A DNA stretch of 64,000 nt, taken from NCBI RefSeq assembly GCF_025947225.1, contig NZ_CP110005.1, positions 186,001 to 250,000 of the forward strand, in the 5' to 3' direction. A program made the position numbers and the translations under genes. This stretch comes from Flavobacterium sp. N2270. GTDB lineage: Bacteria; Bacteroidota; Bacteroidia; Flavobacteriales; Flavobacteriaceae. Numbering within the stretch: the first letter of the stretch is position 1; every line of letters starts with the position of its first letter. Under the pieces are notes generated by a model, which saw nothing but the letters and a program-made list of their open reading frames with translations, made no database searches and had not been told where the DNA came from. This document shows, piece by piece, positions 46,736 to 55,604 of this stretch.

Positions 46736-47476
46736 CTAAAACTTAACCTCAACTTTTTCAGAAACTAATACTTCGTTTTGGTAATACTCAAAAAACCAAC
46801 CGTTTATTTTCTTCATAAAAACACCATTTATTTCTCCTTTTGAAGCAATAAAAACCGATTCGTTTGATGTTTTTTGAATAAGATAAACTACTGTTGGAGC
46901 ACTATCAACAATTTTATAACCGTTTGAAATAGGAAGTGCATATAGCTCGCCTTTTAGAGGCTTCACAACTTCCGCAACGATAGGTTTAATTTCTTTAACT
47001 TCAACTTTTTCTATAGTTTGAACTACAGGTTCTTTAATTTCATTTTCAGGAGCATTTAAATTTTTGATTTTCAAACTTCCTCTTAAAGAAGTTAGAGCAA
47101 ACCTTAAAGCTTCATTATATGCTACATTATAATCTTTATCTCTACTAGAGCCTTCTGCACTTGTTAGAAGAATATTATTTTGACAATCAGTTAAGACTAC
47201 CGTCAATCTGCTCGCAAAAAGTCCATTATTTTCAGTAACATCTGCAAATAAAACAGTGCACCTATTATTAGCAATTTCTTTTGGTAAAATATCTTCAGCA
47301 TAATATACTTTAAACCCTTCGGTTTCAAAAAAAGATTTTGTTAGTGAATTCAAATTATACTTATTTTCTTCCTTTAAAAAAGAAAACTTTTTAGGAAGAA
47401 TAATTATTTCGTATTTAGATTGTGCCGAAATACTAATTGTAAATAAAATTGTAATAATGAATATTAACTTTTGCAT
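46736..47476 (-). CDS. Exported protein of unknown function
   Basis: I do not recognise this 246-residue protein. It has a signal peptide (MQKLIFIITILFTISISAQS) and a mature part with an N-terminal mixed alpha/beta region (about 20-130), a Glu/Val/Pro-rich linker (about 140-175) and a C-terminal beta-rich domain ending EVLVSEKVEVKF. It lies 1 base after the yjjG-like gene and is the last gene of a five-gene operon with an ABC transporter. Its stop codon touches a heptamer repeat array. Confidence 0.7.
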   Translation of the reverse strand: MQKLIFIITILFTISISAQSKYEIIILPKKFSFLKEENKYNLNSLTKSFFETEGFKVYYAEDILPKEIANNRCTVLFADVTENNGLFASRLTVVLTDCQNNILLTSAEGSSRDKDYNVAYNEALRFALTSLRGSLKIKNLNAPENEIKEPVVQTIEKVEVKEIKPIVAEVVKPLKGELYALPISNGYKIVDSAPTVVYLIQKTSNESVFIASKGEINGVFMKKINGWFFEYYQNEVLVSEKVEVKF

Positions 47477-47477
47477 G

Positions 47478-48179
47478 TTATAATATGTTTTTTAATTCTA
47501 ATAAATGATTTACTTGATAAATTGATTTTGATGTACTGAAATTTTGTTCATTAAAATAAATAGCATCTATTCCAAAGCTTAATGCTCCATCAATGTCTGC
47601 TTCTAAACTATCGCCTATCATTATACTTTCTTCTTTAGAAGCTTTTGCCAAAGATAGTGCAAATTCAAATATAGTGGGGTGTGGTTTTTTAACTCCAACC
47701 ATTTCAGAATTAGTAATAGTCTGAAAAAAATGATCAATTTTAGAATTCCTTAATTTTCTGCCTTGAACTTCACCAAATCCGTTAGTAATAATATGTAAAT
47801 GATAATTTTCTTTCAGATAATTAAGCACCTCAATTGCTCCGTCAAACAACAAGTTATTGTCAGGTAAATGTATAATATAATCTTCTGAAAGCTGATGAAT
47901 CATTTCATCAGTTATTGAAAAGTCTAAAGCTTCAAACACATCTTTTAAACGATAAAAGCGTAGATGCTCAATAGAAATTTGATTGACTTGATACAATTTC
48001 CAATAATGATGATTTCGAGGAATATAATATTCTAGAAATTCTACAACTGAAACCTCTAAATTATGTTTCTTAAAAATAATTTCAAATGCAAAAGCCGAAT
48101 TTTTATCAAAATCCCAAAGTGTGTGATCTAAATCAAAAAATATATGTTTCTTATTAGAGAAGGTTTTCAATTGATACAA
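47478..48179 (-). CDS. yjjG: YjjG family noncanonical pyrimidine nucleotidase (HAD)
   Basis: The 233-residue HAD-superfamily phosphatase has motif I in FFDLDHTLWDF, motif II in IITNGF, and motifs III/IV in KKPHPTIFEFAL and MIGDSLEADIDGA. The L-W after DHT and the four-helix cap match YjjG, which dephosphorylates damaged or noncanonical pyrimidine nucleotides. Another HAD nucleotidase is possible. It starts directly after the CFFC protein gene with no gap. Confidence 0.85.
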   Translation of the reverse strand: MYQLKTFSNKKHIFFDLDHTLWDFDKNSAFAFEIIFKKHNLEVSVVEFLEYYIPRNHHYWKLYQVNQISIEHLRFYRLKDVFEALDFSITDEMIHQLSEDYIIHLPDNNLLFDGAIEVLNYLKENYHLHIITNGFGEVQGRKLRNSKIDHFFQTITNSEMVGVKKPHPTIFEFALSLAKASKEESIMIGDSLEADIDGALSFGIDAIYFNEQNFSTSKSIYQVNHLLELKNIL

Positions 48180-48665
48180 TTATTTACCTGCAGTAATTAC
48201 AGTGTTTTCTATGTGATAAATCCAATCTTCAACATCGCTATCATTATAACGAAATGTTCCTTTTAAGGTAACATATTGATCGGTTTTTAACTTAGGTAGT
48301 TCTCCTTTAAATTTAATACCCATTATTGTTTCTGGCCCTGATTTTCCACAGAAAAAACATGCAGCAAAAACATTTTTACTAATAGCATAATTCTTATTAT
48401 CAATAGGAATTATAAAACCGCTAATTACTACCGACTTCCCTTGCATAGACTTTAGTTTTGGGTTTATTACAGGAAACATAACTTCACCATATAACTTATC
48501 TGGTTTTTTTAGATAATCTATTTTTCCTAATAATGTCCAAGTTAATGTATCTGCATAAACAGAAGTTGTTGCTTTTTGAAAATTTTGTTTTTCTTCTTTC
48601 GAATTAAAACTAAATAATGTAATTGCAATTAATAAGGCAAGTGAAAATTTTAATGTATTACGCAT
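48180..48665 (-). CDS. Exported OB-like protein with CFFC motif (possibly DUF3299-related)
   Basis: The 161-residue protein has an N-terminal hydrophobic signal (MRNTLKFSLALLIAITLFSF) and a beta-rich mature part with LKSMQGKSVVISGFIIPID, Cys103/Cys106 in CFFCGKSGPE, and YVTLKGTFRY. This resembles small periplasmic OB-fold proteins found beside MacB-type transporters, such as DUF3299; I recognise the general type but am not sure of the family. The paired cysteines could bind metal or be redox active. It overlaps the permease gene by 8 bases. Confidence 0.65.
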   Translation of the reverse strand: MRNTLKFSLALLIAITLFSFNSKEEKQNFQKATTSVYADTLTWTLLGKIDYLKKPDKLYGEVMFPVINPKLKSMQGKSVVISGFIIPIDNKNYAISKNVFAACFFCGKSGPETIMGIKFKGELPKLKTDQYVTLKGTFRYNDSDVEDWIYHIENTVITAGK

Positions 48666-49911
48666 TTGCTAATGTTTTTGATATGTTTAAATTATAAGCT
48701 TTTATTGCAGGAATTAACGCCGCAATTATACCTACAGATATTGTTAGTAAAAATAATATTCCTTCTTTCTCCCAAATGAATTCGTAAGGATTAAAACTCA
48801 GTTTAAAATCTTCTTCAGATGAGTTTGAAATAAATATCAATGCTACTCTTCCCAAAATCGTACCAAAGATAAATCCAACAGTACAAAGCAACAAACTTTC
48901 AATCATTATTAGTTTTAAAAGTTGTAATCTTTTTGCCCCGTTTACACGTAAAAGCGCAAATTCATCTTTTCTTTCTTTTAAAGTATTGAATAATGCAATA
49001 AAGATTGATATTCCAGAAATTAACATAATTCCGTAAGCTAAATAACGAAGTCCGTTTATTCCAACACCAAACAAACTAACCAATCGGTTTACTTCTAATG
49101 CCGGTGAAGCAGCTTGCATTTTTGTGTTTTGAGGAATAAGACGTTGCCAAGTTAATTTTGCCATAGGATTTCTAATCTGCAACAAAACAGCAGTTATATC
49201 CATTCCTTTTTTATCTAAAGTAAATTCTTCTGAATGATGCTCTTCTCCCTCTTCATGAACATGCCCTTCTTCTCCATGTGCTGGATTTGCTTCTTCATGT
49301 CCACCGTGCATTTGCCAAACACTTGGAATAGTACATAAGATTAAATTATCAACAACTTTACCCGTTTGTTCTGCTATTCCAACAATTTTATACGCATATT
49401 GATCATGAACTTCTCCTTCAGCAGCATCACCATGCGAACCAAAAAATTCATCTCCCAACTTTAAATTTAATTTTTGAGCAATTTCAGAACCAACAACTAC
49501 TTCAAAATTATTTTCGAATATTTTTCCTTGAGTAATTTTCGCATCATATTTCTCTAAATAATCTGAAGTTGTTCCTAATATTTTATAACCTCGATAATTG
49601 TCTCCAAAAGCAAGTGGAATTGCCTTTTTTACAAATGGATGTTGCATCCAAACTTTTGCAGAATCGTAACTTATGTTTCCTGTAGGCGCATCTACTTGGT
49701 AAACTGAAGAAAGAATTAATTGCAACGGACTTCCTTGTGCTCCGAGAACTAAATCAACCCCATCAATATTATTGGTAAATTTTTCTTCAAATTGTTTTTC
49801 CAATAAAACCAAAACAGTAATAATTGCTACACTTGAAGTTAGTAATATTATACTTAAAATAGTATTCAATGGTTTAAACCAAATATTTCGCCATGCTAAT
49901 TTTGTAATCAT
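48658..49911 (-). CDS. FtsX/MacB-like ABC transporter permease with His-rich loop
   Basis: The 417-residue protein has the MacB/LolC-like plan: one N-terminal membrane helix (about 15-38), a large extracytoplasmic domain, and three C-terminal helices with the FtsX signature (YGIMLISGISIFIALFNTLKERKDEFALLRVNGAKR). In the outer domain, residues 201-226 hold seven histidines with many glutamates (MHGGHEEANPAHGEEGHVHE and onward), which looks like a metal-binding loop. It pairs with the ATPase gene one base upstream. Such transporters are usually mechanotransmitters working with a periplasmic partner, here perhaps the CFFC protein. Metal (for example zinc) handling is an inference. Confidence 0.85.
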   Translation of the reverse strand: MITKLAWRNIWFKPLNTILSIILLTSSVAIITVLVLLEKQFEEKFTNNIDGVDLVLGAQGSPLQLILSSVYQVDAPTGNISYDSAKVWMQHPFVKKAIPLAFGDNYRGYKILGTTSDYLEKYDAKITQGKIFENNFEVVVGSEIAQKLNLKLGDEFFGSHGDAAEGEVHDQYAYKIVGIAEQTGKVVDNLILCTIPSVWQMHGGHEEANPAHGEEGHVHEEGEEHHSEEFTLDKKGMDITAVLLQIRNPMAKLTWQRLIPQNTKMQAASPALEVNRLVSLFGVGINGLRYLAYGIMLISGISIFIALFNTLKERKDEFALLRVNGAKRLQLLKLIMIESLLLCTVGFIFGTILGRVALIFISNSSEEDFKLSFNPYEFIWEKEGILFLLTISVGIIAALIPAIKAYNLNISKTLANA

Positions 49912-49912
49912 C

Positions 49913-50545
49913 TTACACTAACGTTAATTGGTTAATAAATTTCTCTTTAATTCTACTATCATGCGTTACAATAATAAGCGCAGCTTTATATTCTTTAGAT
50001 AAACTTGTCAGCAATTCAATTACTTTTTCAGCGTTTTTATCATCTAAACTCGATGTAGGCTCATCTGCTAAAAGCACTTTTGGTTCATTCATTAAGGCTC
50101 TTGCAATAGAAACACGTTGTTGCTGACCAATACTCAATTGACTTGGTAATTTATGTGCTTGCTTTTCAATATCTAATTCAACTAAAAGTTTTTTAGCCCT
50201 TGTAGTATTTTTATTCCCATTAGCCAACCAACTAGCCATTTCTAAATTCTCTAAAACCGTTAAAGAAGAAATAAAATAAGACTTTTGGAAAACCAAACCA
50301 ATATTCTGACCTCTAAATTTATCGTTTTCTCTTTCATTCAAGGAAACAATATCCGTTCCATCAATTAAGATTTTACCTGTTGTTGGTTTCAATAAACCTG
50401 CTAGAATATGTAAATAGGTTGTTTTACCTTTACCAGAATCGCCAGTAATTAAGATGGTACTTCCTTCAGAACAATACAAATTAGGCAAAATAAAAGATTG
50501 CTCTTTATTGTATGAAAAAGTAATATTTTCGGCACTTATAATCAT
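49913..50545 (-). CDS. ABC transporter ATP-binding protein (MacB/LolD-like)
   Basis: The 210-residue ATPase has Walker A GDSGKGKTT (35-43), the signature LSIGQQQR and Walker B VLLADEPTSSLD, with the LolD/MacB-type spacing. It forms the engine of the transporter with the FtsX-like permease encoded one base downstream. It is the first gene of the five-gene operon running to 46736. Confidence 0.92.
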   Translation of the reverse strand: MIISAENITFSYNKEQSFILPNLYCSEGSTILITGDSGKGKTTYLHILAGLLKPTTGKILIDGTDIVSLNERENDKFRGQNIGLVFQKSYFISSLTVLENLEMASWLANGNKNTTRAKKLLVELDIEKQAHKLPSQLSIGQQQRVSIARALMNEPKVLLADEPTSSLDDKNAEKVIELLTSLSKEYKAALIIVTHDSRIKEKFINQLTLV

Positions 50546-50611
50546 TTGATAAGCTAATTTATAATAAGTTGCAATATAAGGAATTGAAAAGAGATTATTT
50601 CTTAAACTTTT

Positions 50612-51295
50612 CTAAAAAATTCCTTCATCTGCAAAACTAAAATAACTGTGTTCGGTAATTATTACATGGTCTAAAATTTGAATGTCCAAACTCCTACCTG
50701 CTTCTTTTAATTTCTTAGTAATTTGAATATCTGCACCACTAGCTTGTAATTTTCCAGAAGGATGATTATGCGATAAAATAATAGAAGTTGCATTATGCTC
50801 TAAAGCCATTTTGAATACAATTCGAGTATCGACAAGCGTTCCAGTCAAACCACCTTTACTTATTTGCGATTTGTAAATTACTTTGTTGGAATTATTAAGG
50901 TACAAGACCCAAAACTCTTCGTGAGGCAATTCACCAATAATAGGTTGCATAATTTCAAAAACTGCTTTACTTGAAGTAATTTTAGATAACTCAACCGTTT
51001 CTTCAACTCTTCGTCTTCTTCCTAACTCTAAAGCTGCAGCAATAGAAATAGCTTTTGCTTCTCCAATTCCTTTGAACTGAATTAATTGTTGAACCGTAAG
51101 TTTACCAAGAAGATTTAGGTTGTTATTTGTAGAAGCTAAAATGCGTTGGCAAAGTTGCACGGCACTTTCGTTTCTTGACCCAGAACCTATAAGAATAGCA
51201 AGTAATTCTGAATCAGATAAAGAAGCTCTTCCTTTTAGAAGGAATTTCTCACGTGGTCGATCATCCTCGGCCCACTGATTAATTGGCGTATACAT
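50612..51295 (-). CDS. radC: RadC family JAB-domain protein
   Basis: The 227-residue protein has an N-terminal helix-hairpin-helix-like part (QLIQFKGIGEAKAISIAAALELGRR) and a C-terminal JAB/JAMM metalloprotease-like domain with H176 and H178 in SHNHPSG and D189. RadC was named for DNA repair, but its function is disputed. It is a single gene between the ABC operon and the divergent DUF1287 gene. Confidence 0.92.
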   Translation of the reverse strand: MYTPINQWAEDDRPREKFLLKGRASLSDSELLAILIGSGSRNESAVQLCQRILASTNNNLNLLGKLTVQQLIQFKGIGEAKAISIAAALELGRRRRVEETVELSKITSSKAVFEIMQPIIGELPHEEFWVLYLNNSNKVIYKSQISKGGLTGTLVDTRIVFKMALEHNATSIILSHNHPSGKLQASGADIQITKKLKEAGRSLDIQILDHVIITEHSYFSFADEGIF

Positions 51296-51393
51296 AAAAA
51301 TTTATTTTGGCGTTTATAAGAACAAAGTAAATTCTTTTTTTAATACGTTCAAAATAAATGCATTGAAAAATACGTTTAGAAAAGAAACACTAT

Positions 51394-52065
51394 ATGAAAA
51401 TGCATTTTGCCTTTCTTTTTATTCCGATTTTATTTTGTTGCCAAAAAGAGCAATCACTACCTACTGATATAAATAATGTAACAATTAACAATATTACAGG
51501 AACAGAGCAAAGAATTAAACCAATTGAAAATCCAATTGACTTTTATCAAAAACTTTCTAATGCAGCAATATCTATTATTGACCCTGAAATAGTTTACACG
51601 CCAGCTTATGTTGTCATAAAATATCCAAATGGAGACGTTCCTCCAAAAACAGGGGTTTGCACTGATGTTATTATTCGTGCATATAGAAAACTTGATATTG
51701 ATTTACAAAAAGAAGTGCATGAAGATATGAAGGCAAATTTTTCAAAATATCATAACTTAAAAAAATGGGGATTAAAAACTACTGATAAAAATATTGATCA
51801 CAGAAGAGTCCCAAATTTGGAAGTTTTTTTCGAACGAAAAGGAGAGAAATTGCCTATAACAGACAATCCAGATGATTACAAAACAGGTGAGATTGTTTCT
51901 TGGCTTTTAACAGGTGATGCAATTCCTCATATTGGAATTATTACGAATTTAAAATCTAAAGACGGAAAAAGACCAATGATTGTTCACAATATAGGTAGCG
52001 GACAAGTTTTAGAAGATTGTTTACTGAATTGGAAAATTGTGGGGCATTTTAGGTATGGTGAATAA
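51394..52065 (+). CDS. DUF1287 lipoprotein (NlpC/P60-like)
   Basis: The 223-residue protein begins with a lipoprotein signal ending in ILFC (Cys15). The mature region matches DUF1287: GVCTDVIIRAYRKL with probable nucleophile Cys89, KTGEIVSWLL and IPHIGII with His179. This fold suggests a cell-wall or amide hydrolase on the periplasmic side; the substrate is unknown. Its stop lies 10 bases before the GIY-YIG cassette. Confidence 0.85.
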   Translation: MKMHFAFLFIPILFCCQKEQSLPTDINNVTINNITGTEQRIKPIENPIDFYQKLSNAAISIIDPEIVYTPAYVVIKYPNGDVPPKTGVCTDVIIRAYRKLDIDLQKEVHEDMKANFSKYHNLKKWGLKTTDKNIDHRRVPNLEVFFERKGEKLPITDNPDDYKTGEIVSWLLTGDAIPHIGIITNLKSKDGKRPMIVHNIGSGQVLEDCLLNWKIVGHFRYGE

Positions 52066-52075
52066 TCTAGACACA

Positions 52076-52434
52076 GTCATTGCGAGGCACGAAGCAATCT
52101 AAATAATCATAACATCTTTAATATCTTCAAACAAATCATCCCAATTGGGGTTCATTTTTTCAATTAATTCTATTTTAGCTTTTCTTGAACCACCTTTTAA
52201 TTGTTTTTCCCTAGAAATGGCATCACCAATCATTTGGAATTGCTCATAATAAACTAGTTTATTTAAATTATATCTAGCAGAAAATGAGTTTTGAAATCTT
52301 TTCTCTCTGTGTTCTATAATTCTATTTGGTAAATTAGAAGTTACACCAATATACAATGTTGTATTGGAATGATTTGTAATAATATAAACAAAACCTGGCT
52401 TCATTTTTTAGATTGCTTCGTTCCTCGCAATGAC
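52076..52434. mobile_element. GIY-YIG cassette bounded by 25-bp terminal inverted repeats
   Basis: The left end (52076-52100) reads GTCATTGCGAGGCACGAAGC plus AATCT, and the right end (52410-52434) is its reverse complement with a single mismatch. Between them lies only a 101-codon GIY-YIG gene, whose stop codon is inside the left repeat and whose start is 5 bases from the right repeat. The 359-bp unit is inserted between two convergent genes, 10 bases from one stop and 5 from the other. No target duplication is obvious. The terminal repeat resembles the GTCATTGCGAGG...GAAGCAATCT repeats that I recall as dispersed in many bacterial genomes. Confidence 0.75.
52099..52404 (-). CDS. GIY-YIG nuclease domain protein
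   Basis: The 101-residue product is a stand-alone GIY-YIG domain: MKPGFVYIITNHSNTTLYIGVTSNLPNRIIEH contains the GIY-like (VYIIT) and YIG strands and the conserved arginine, and REKQLKGGSRKAKIELI carries the catalytic-glutamate region. Related small proteins (UPF0213/YhbQ-like) are common and mostly uncharacterised; some cut or bind structured DNA. Its frame is held within two terminal inverted repeats, so it probably belongs to a mobile cassette. Confidence 0.9.
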   Translation of the reverse strand: MKPGFVYIITNHSNTTLYIGVTSNLPNRIIEHREKRFQNSFSARYNLNKLVYYEQFQMIGDAISREKQLKGGSRKAKIELIEKMNPNWDDLFEDIKDVMII

Positions 52435-52439
52435 GCTGA

Positions 52440-53795
52440 TTACTCAATCAACGTTTTTACCTCATCAAAATTCAACCCGCCATAATTTCCAGAACTCATT
52501 AAAAGCAAAGCTGAATTATCAAAGTTTTGAGCAAATAAGAAATCTTTAAATTCTGTTGGATTGGTGTAAATAATTAAATCGTCTCGTTTAAAAGACTGTG
52601 CAATTTGGTCGTAGGTTACTTCTTCTAATTGTTTAATTTTCACAGCATCTGGCGAATAAAAAACAACGGCGACGTCTGCCGATTCTAAAGCGCCTTCGTA
52701 TTCTTTTAAAAATTCAGCATTTAAACTAGAATACGTGTGTAATTCTAAACAAGCGATTAATTTTCTGTCTGGATATTGATTTTTAACCGCTTTTGTAGTG
52801 GCTGCAACTTTACTTGGCGAATGTGCAAAATCTTTGTAAGCAACTTTACTATTTCCTTCTGCAATTTTTTCTAAACGTTTGCTTGCACCTTTAAAAGTTG
52901 CAATTGCTTCATAGAAATCAGCTTCGTCAATTCCCATATTTTGGCAAATCCATTTGGCACCAGCTAAATTATTTAAATTATGCGCTCCAAAAACTTCAAT
53001 AGGCATTGGTCCGTCTGGAGTTTCTAATAATGTAATTCCATTTTCTACCGAATATTCTGGAGTTAAATATGGAATTCTTCTAATTTGGTTTTCGGTTTCT
53101 TCGGCTACTTGTTTTACAGTTACATCTTCTTCATTATAAACTAAAATTCCACCTTTTGTAATTTGATTGGTAAAAATTCGAAATTGTTCTACATAATTTT
53201 CAAATGTTGGAAACACATTTATATGATCCCAAGCAATTCCTGATAGCAAGGCAATATTTGGTTGATATAAGTGAAATTTCGGTCGTAAATCCATTGGTGA
53301 AGACAAATATTCATCACCTTCTAAAACAATAAAATCGTTATCTTCTGTAAGGTGAACCATCGTATCAAAACCTTCAAGTTGTGCGCCAACCATATAATCG
53401 ACCTCAACATTATGATAATGCATTACGTGTAAAATCATTGAAGTAATTGTTGTTTTTCCGTGAGAACCACCAATTACCACTCTGGTTTTATCTTTCGATT
53501 GTTCGTATAAAAACTCTGGATACGAATAAATTTTCAAGCCTAATTCTTGTGCTTTTAATAATTCTGGATTATCTGCTTTTGCGTGCATTCCTAGAATAAT
53601 TGCATCAATATCGGTAGTGATTTTCTCTGTAAACCAACCCATTTCATTTGGCAACAATCCTTTTTTCTCTAAACGTGATTTTGAAGGTTCAAAAATAGCG
53701 TCGTCACTACCTGTAACTTTATATCCTTTATCATGTAATGCCAATGCTAAATTGTGCATTGCTGCTCCGCCGATGGCTATGAAATGTGTTCTCAT
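52440..53795 (-). CDS. mpl: Mur ligase family protein, Mpl-like
   Basis: The 451-residue protein has the three-domain Mur ligase plan: N-terminal nucleotide-sugar binding (MRTHFIAIGGAAMHNLALALHDKGYKVTGSD), the ATP loop GSHGKTTITSM, and the C-terminal domain with FAHSPSKVAATTKAV. The sequence resembles Mpl, which reattaches L-Ala-D-Glu-mDAP tripeptide to UDP-MurNAc in peptidoglycan recycling. MurC is the main alternative. It ends 5 bases from the GIY-YIG cassette. Confidence 0.85.
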   Translation of the reverse strand: MRTHFIAIGGAAMHNLALALHDKGYKVTGSDDAIFEPSKSRLEKKGLLPNEMGWFTEKITTDIDAIILGMHAKADNPELLKAQELGLKIYSYPEFLYEQSKDKTRVVIGGSHGKTTITSMILHVMHYHNVEVDYMVGAQLEGFDTMVHLTEDNDFIVLEGDEYLSSPMDLRPKFHLYQPNIALLSGIAWDHINVFPTFENYVEQFRIFTNQITKGGILVYNEEDVTVKQVAEETENQIRRIPYLTPEYSVENGITLLETPDGPMPIEVFGAHNLNNLAGAKWICQNMGIDEADFYEAIATFKGASKRLEKIAEGNSKVAYKDFAHSPSKVAATTKAVKNQYPDRKLIACLELHTYSSLNAEFLKEYEGALESADVAVVFYSPDAVKIKQLEEVTYDQIAQSFKRDDLIIYTNPTEFKDFLFAQNFDNSALLLMSSGNYGGLNFDEVKTLIE

Positions 53796-53864
53796 TTTTT
53801 TATTTTAAAAGTTGATTTGTGAATTTGATTATTCGATTAACCGATATAACTATTCAACAAAAAC

Positions 53865-54548
53865 TTATTTTTCAAACAATTCTTTTAACTTATTTGCTTT
53901 TGCTTTTTCCTTTAATTTATTCAAATACAAATCATATAGTTTTTCAAAAGTAGTTTTTGAATTCCCAATGATATGCGCATTTTTATAATTAATTTCAGCA
54001 TTTTTATATCGTTTAAAATAAACATCGATATATCCTTTTGCTAAATATCCGTCTACTTTTGAAAGTTGCATTAATTCATTAGCATATACTTGCGCTTTTG
54101 TTTCACTTCCTCCTATTATTGCAGGAATTTCAATATAAAAAATTACTAAAGCCCAACGAGATTCAATATGCTTTTTATCTAATTTTGTCGCTATTAAAAA
54201 AGCATCCTCGACATCATCAATCATCCCTAATGCGGCAAACTTATTACTTTCTTTCGCTTTCATTCCTAATGCTCCACCATACTTATAATGATAGTTTGCA
54301 TTTTGAGGGTTTTGCTGTTTGATCTTTTCGTAGCATTTAATAGCTTCAGCCCAATCTTTATTATGACCTGCAATATCACCTAAATACTCAATTGTTTTTA
54401 AGTTTAATGGAAATTGACTTAAATAATTATCGAAATGAATTTTTGCTTCATTATATTTTTTTTGAGCAAACAATTTCTCCCCTTTTTCAAAATTAGATTG
54501 AGAAAATAGGTTAGCAGAAATTAAAAACAAAAAAATGAAATATTTCAA
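53865..54548 (-). CDS. TPR-repeat exported protein
   Basis: The 227-residue protein has a signal peptide (MKYFIFLFLISANLFSQS) followed by tetratricopeptide repeats, for example FEKGEKLFAQKKYNEAKIHFDNYL and DWAEAIKCYEKIKQQNPQNANYHYKYG. It probably mediates protein contacts in the periplasm; partners are unknown. It is a single gene with a TATTTTTG box 17 bases upstream. Confidence 0.8.
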   Translation of the reverse strand: MKYFIFLFLISANLFSQSNFEKGEKLFAQKKYNEAKIHFDNYLSQFPLNLKTIEYLGDIAGHNKDWAEAIKCYEKIKQQNPQNANYHYKYGGALGMKAKESNKFAALGMIDDVEDAFLIATKLDKKHIESRWALVIFYIEIPAIIGGSETKAQVYANELMQLSKVDGYLAKGYIDVYFKRYKNAEINYKNAHIIGNSKTTFEKLYDLYLNKLKEKAKANKLKELFEK

Positions 54549-54746
54549 AATGTAAAATTTGATTCAAAAATAAGAAAATGATTTTTAGTTGAGTTTGATT
54601 TTAACTAATTTAATTATAATAATATACTTTTAGTTTCAATAAGAAGAACTATCATTTCTTAAAAATAATAGATGAATTTAAGATATACTCATTTTTTTAA
54701 TTATTTTTATCCCGTTTTGAAATTGTATTTAACTAAACTATAAAAA

Positions 54747-55535
54747 ATGGAATCAGGAAAGAGTAATAAAAAAATTACAAAAATAGAAGGAGCTGACGAA
54801 CAATCTACTGCATCAAGAGGTTTTGTTCCTACAGAAGAAAGCAAAGGAAAAGCTACTCAATTAAGAATGTTTGCAGCATTATCATGGCTTGGTGCTATTG
54901 GTGCGCAAATAGGAGCAATCATGCTTTTATTTAAACAACCTGTAAACATGACTTGGATCATAGCTTTAATTGTGGTTGATTTAGCATTAGCTATTTTAGG
55001 TTCTTACTTATGGAAAAAATCGAATAGATTAGATCCTGCCTCTGAAAAAAACAAGTTTATGTTTTTTATGCAAAGTCAATTAGGATTAGTAGTAGCTATA
55101 ATTGCATTTTTACCATTAGTAATTTTTGTGTTTACGAGCAAGAATCTTGATGGAAAACAAAAAGGAATTATTGGAGGAATTGCAGCAGTTGCATTAGTTA
55201 TTGCAGGAATTGCAGGAACAGATTTCAATCCGCCTTCAGTTGAACAATATACAGAGCAAACAGAGCAAGTTGAAGGGTTAAATAACGGGGTTAATCATGT
55301 ATTTTGGACAAAATCTGGAAAAAGCTTTCATTTGTTTCAAGATTGTGGGTATATAAACTCTGACAGAACAACAGAGATTTTCCAAGGAACTGTTGCTCAG
55401 GCTAGAGAATTGAAAAACATTACCGATCTTTGTGATAGATGCGAGAAAAGAGCTGAAAAAAATAAAGCCGCTGAAAATCTTTTAGAAACTCCTGAAACAG
55501 AAGAAAGCGTTCTTGAAACAGAAGCTGCTGAATAA
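54747..55535 (+). CDS. Four-TM membrane protein with C-terminal HxxxxC...CxxC domain
   Basis: I do not recognise a named family. The 262-residue protein has four hydrophobic segments (about 41-62, 69-88, 111-130 and 140-157), then a soluble C-terminal domain with WTKSGKSFHLFQDCGYINSD and ITDLCDRCEKR. His195, Cys200, Cys229 and Cys232 are spaced like a small zinc site similar to those in Ada- or topoisomerase-type zinc ribbons. Acidic and lysine-rich termini flank it. The gene stands alone and ends at a terminator shared with obg. Confidence 0.65.
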   Translation: MESGKSNKKITKIEGADEQSTASRGFVPTEESKGKATQLRMFAALSWLGAIGAQIGAIMLLFKQPVNMTWIIALIVVDLALAILGSYLWKKSNRLDPASEKNKFMFFMQSQLGLVVAIIAFLPLVIFVFTSKNLDGKQKGIIGGIAAVALVIAGIAGTDFNPPSVEQYTEQTEQVEGLNNGVNHVFWTKSGKSFHLFQDCGYINSDRTTEIFQGTVAQARELKNITDLCDRCEKRAEKNKAAENLLETPETEESVLETEAAE

Positions 55536-55553
55536 ATTTAACTAAATCATATA

Positions 55554-55587
55554 AAAAAACCGACTAGCAAATCCTAGTCGGTTTTTT
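55554..55587. terminator. Bidirectional terminator between 54747 gene and obg
   Basis: CCGACTAG and CTAGTCGG form a perfect 8-bp stem extended by A/T pairs, with a 6-base loop. It lies between two convergent genes and has runs suited to both. Confidence 0.88.
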
Positions 55588-55604
55588 TATAAATATTTTT
55601 AAAA

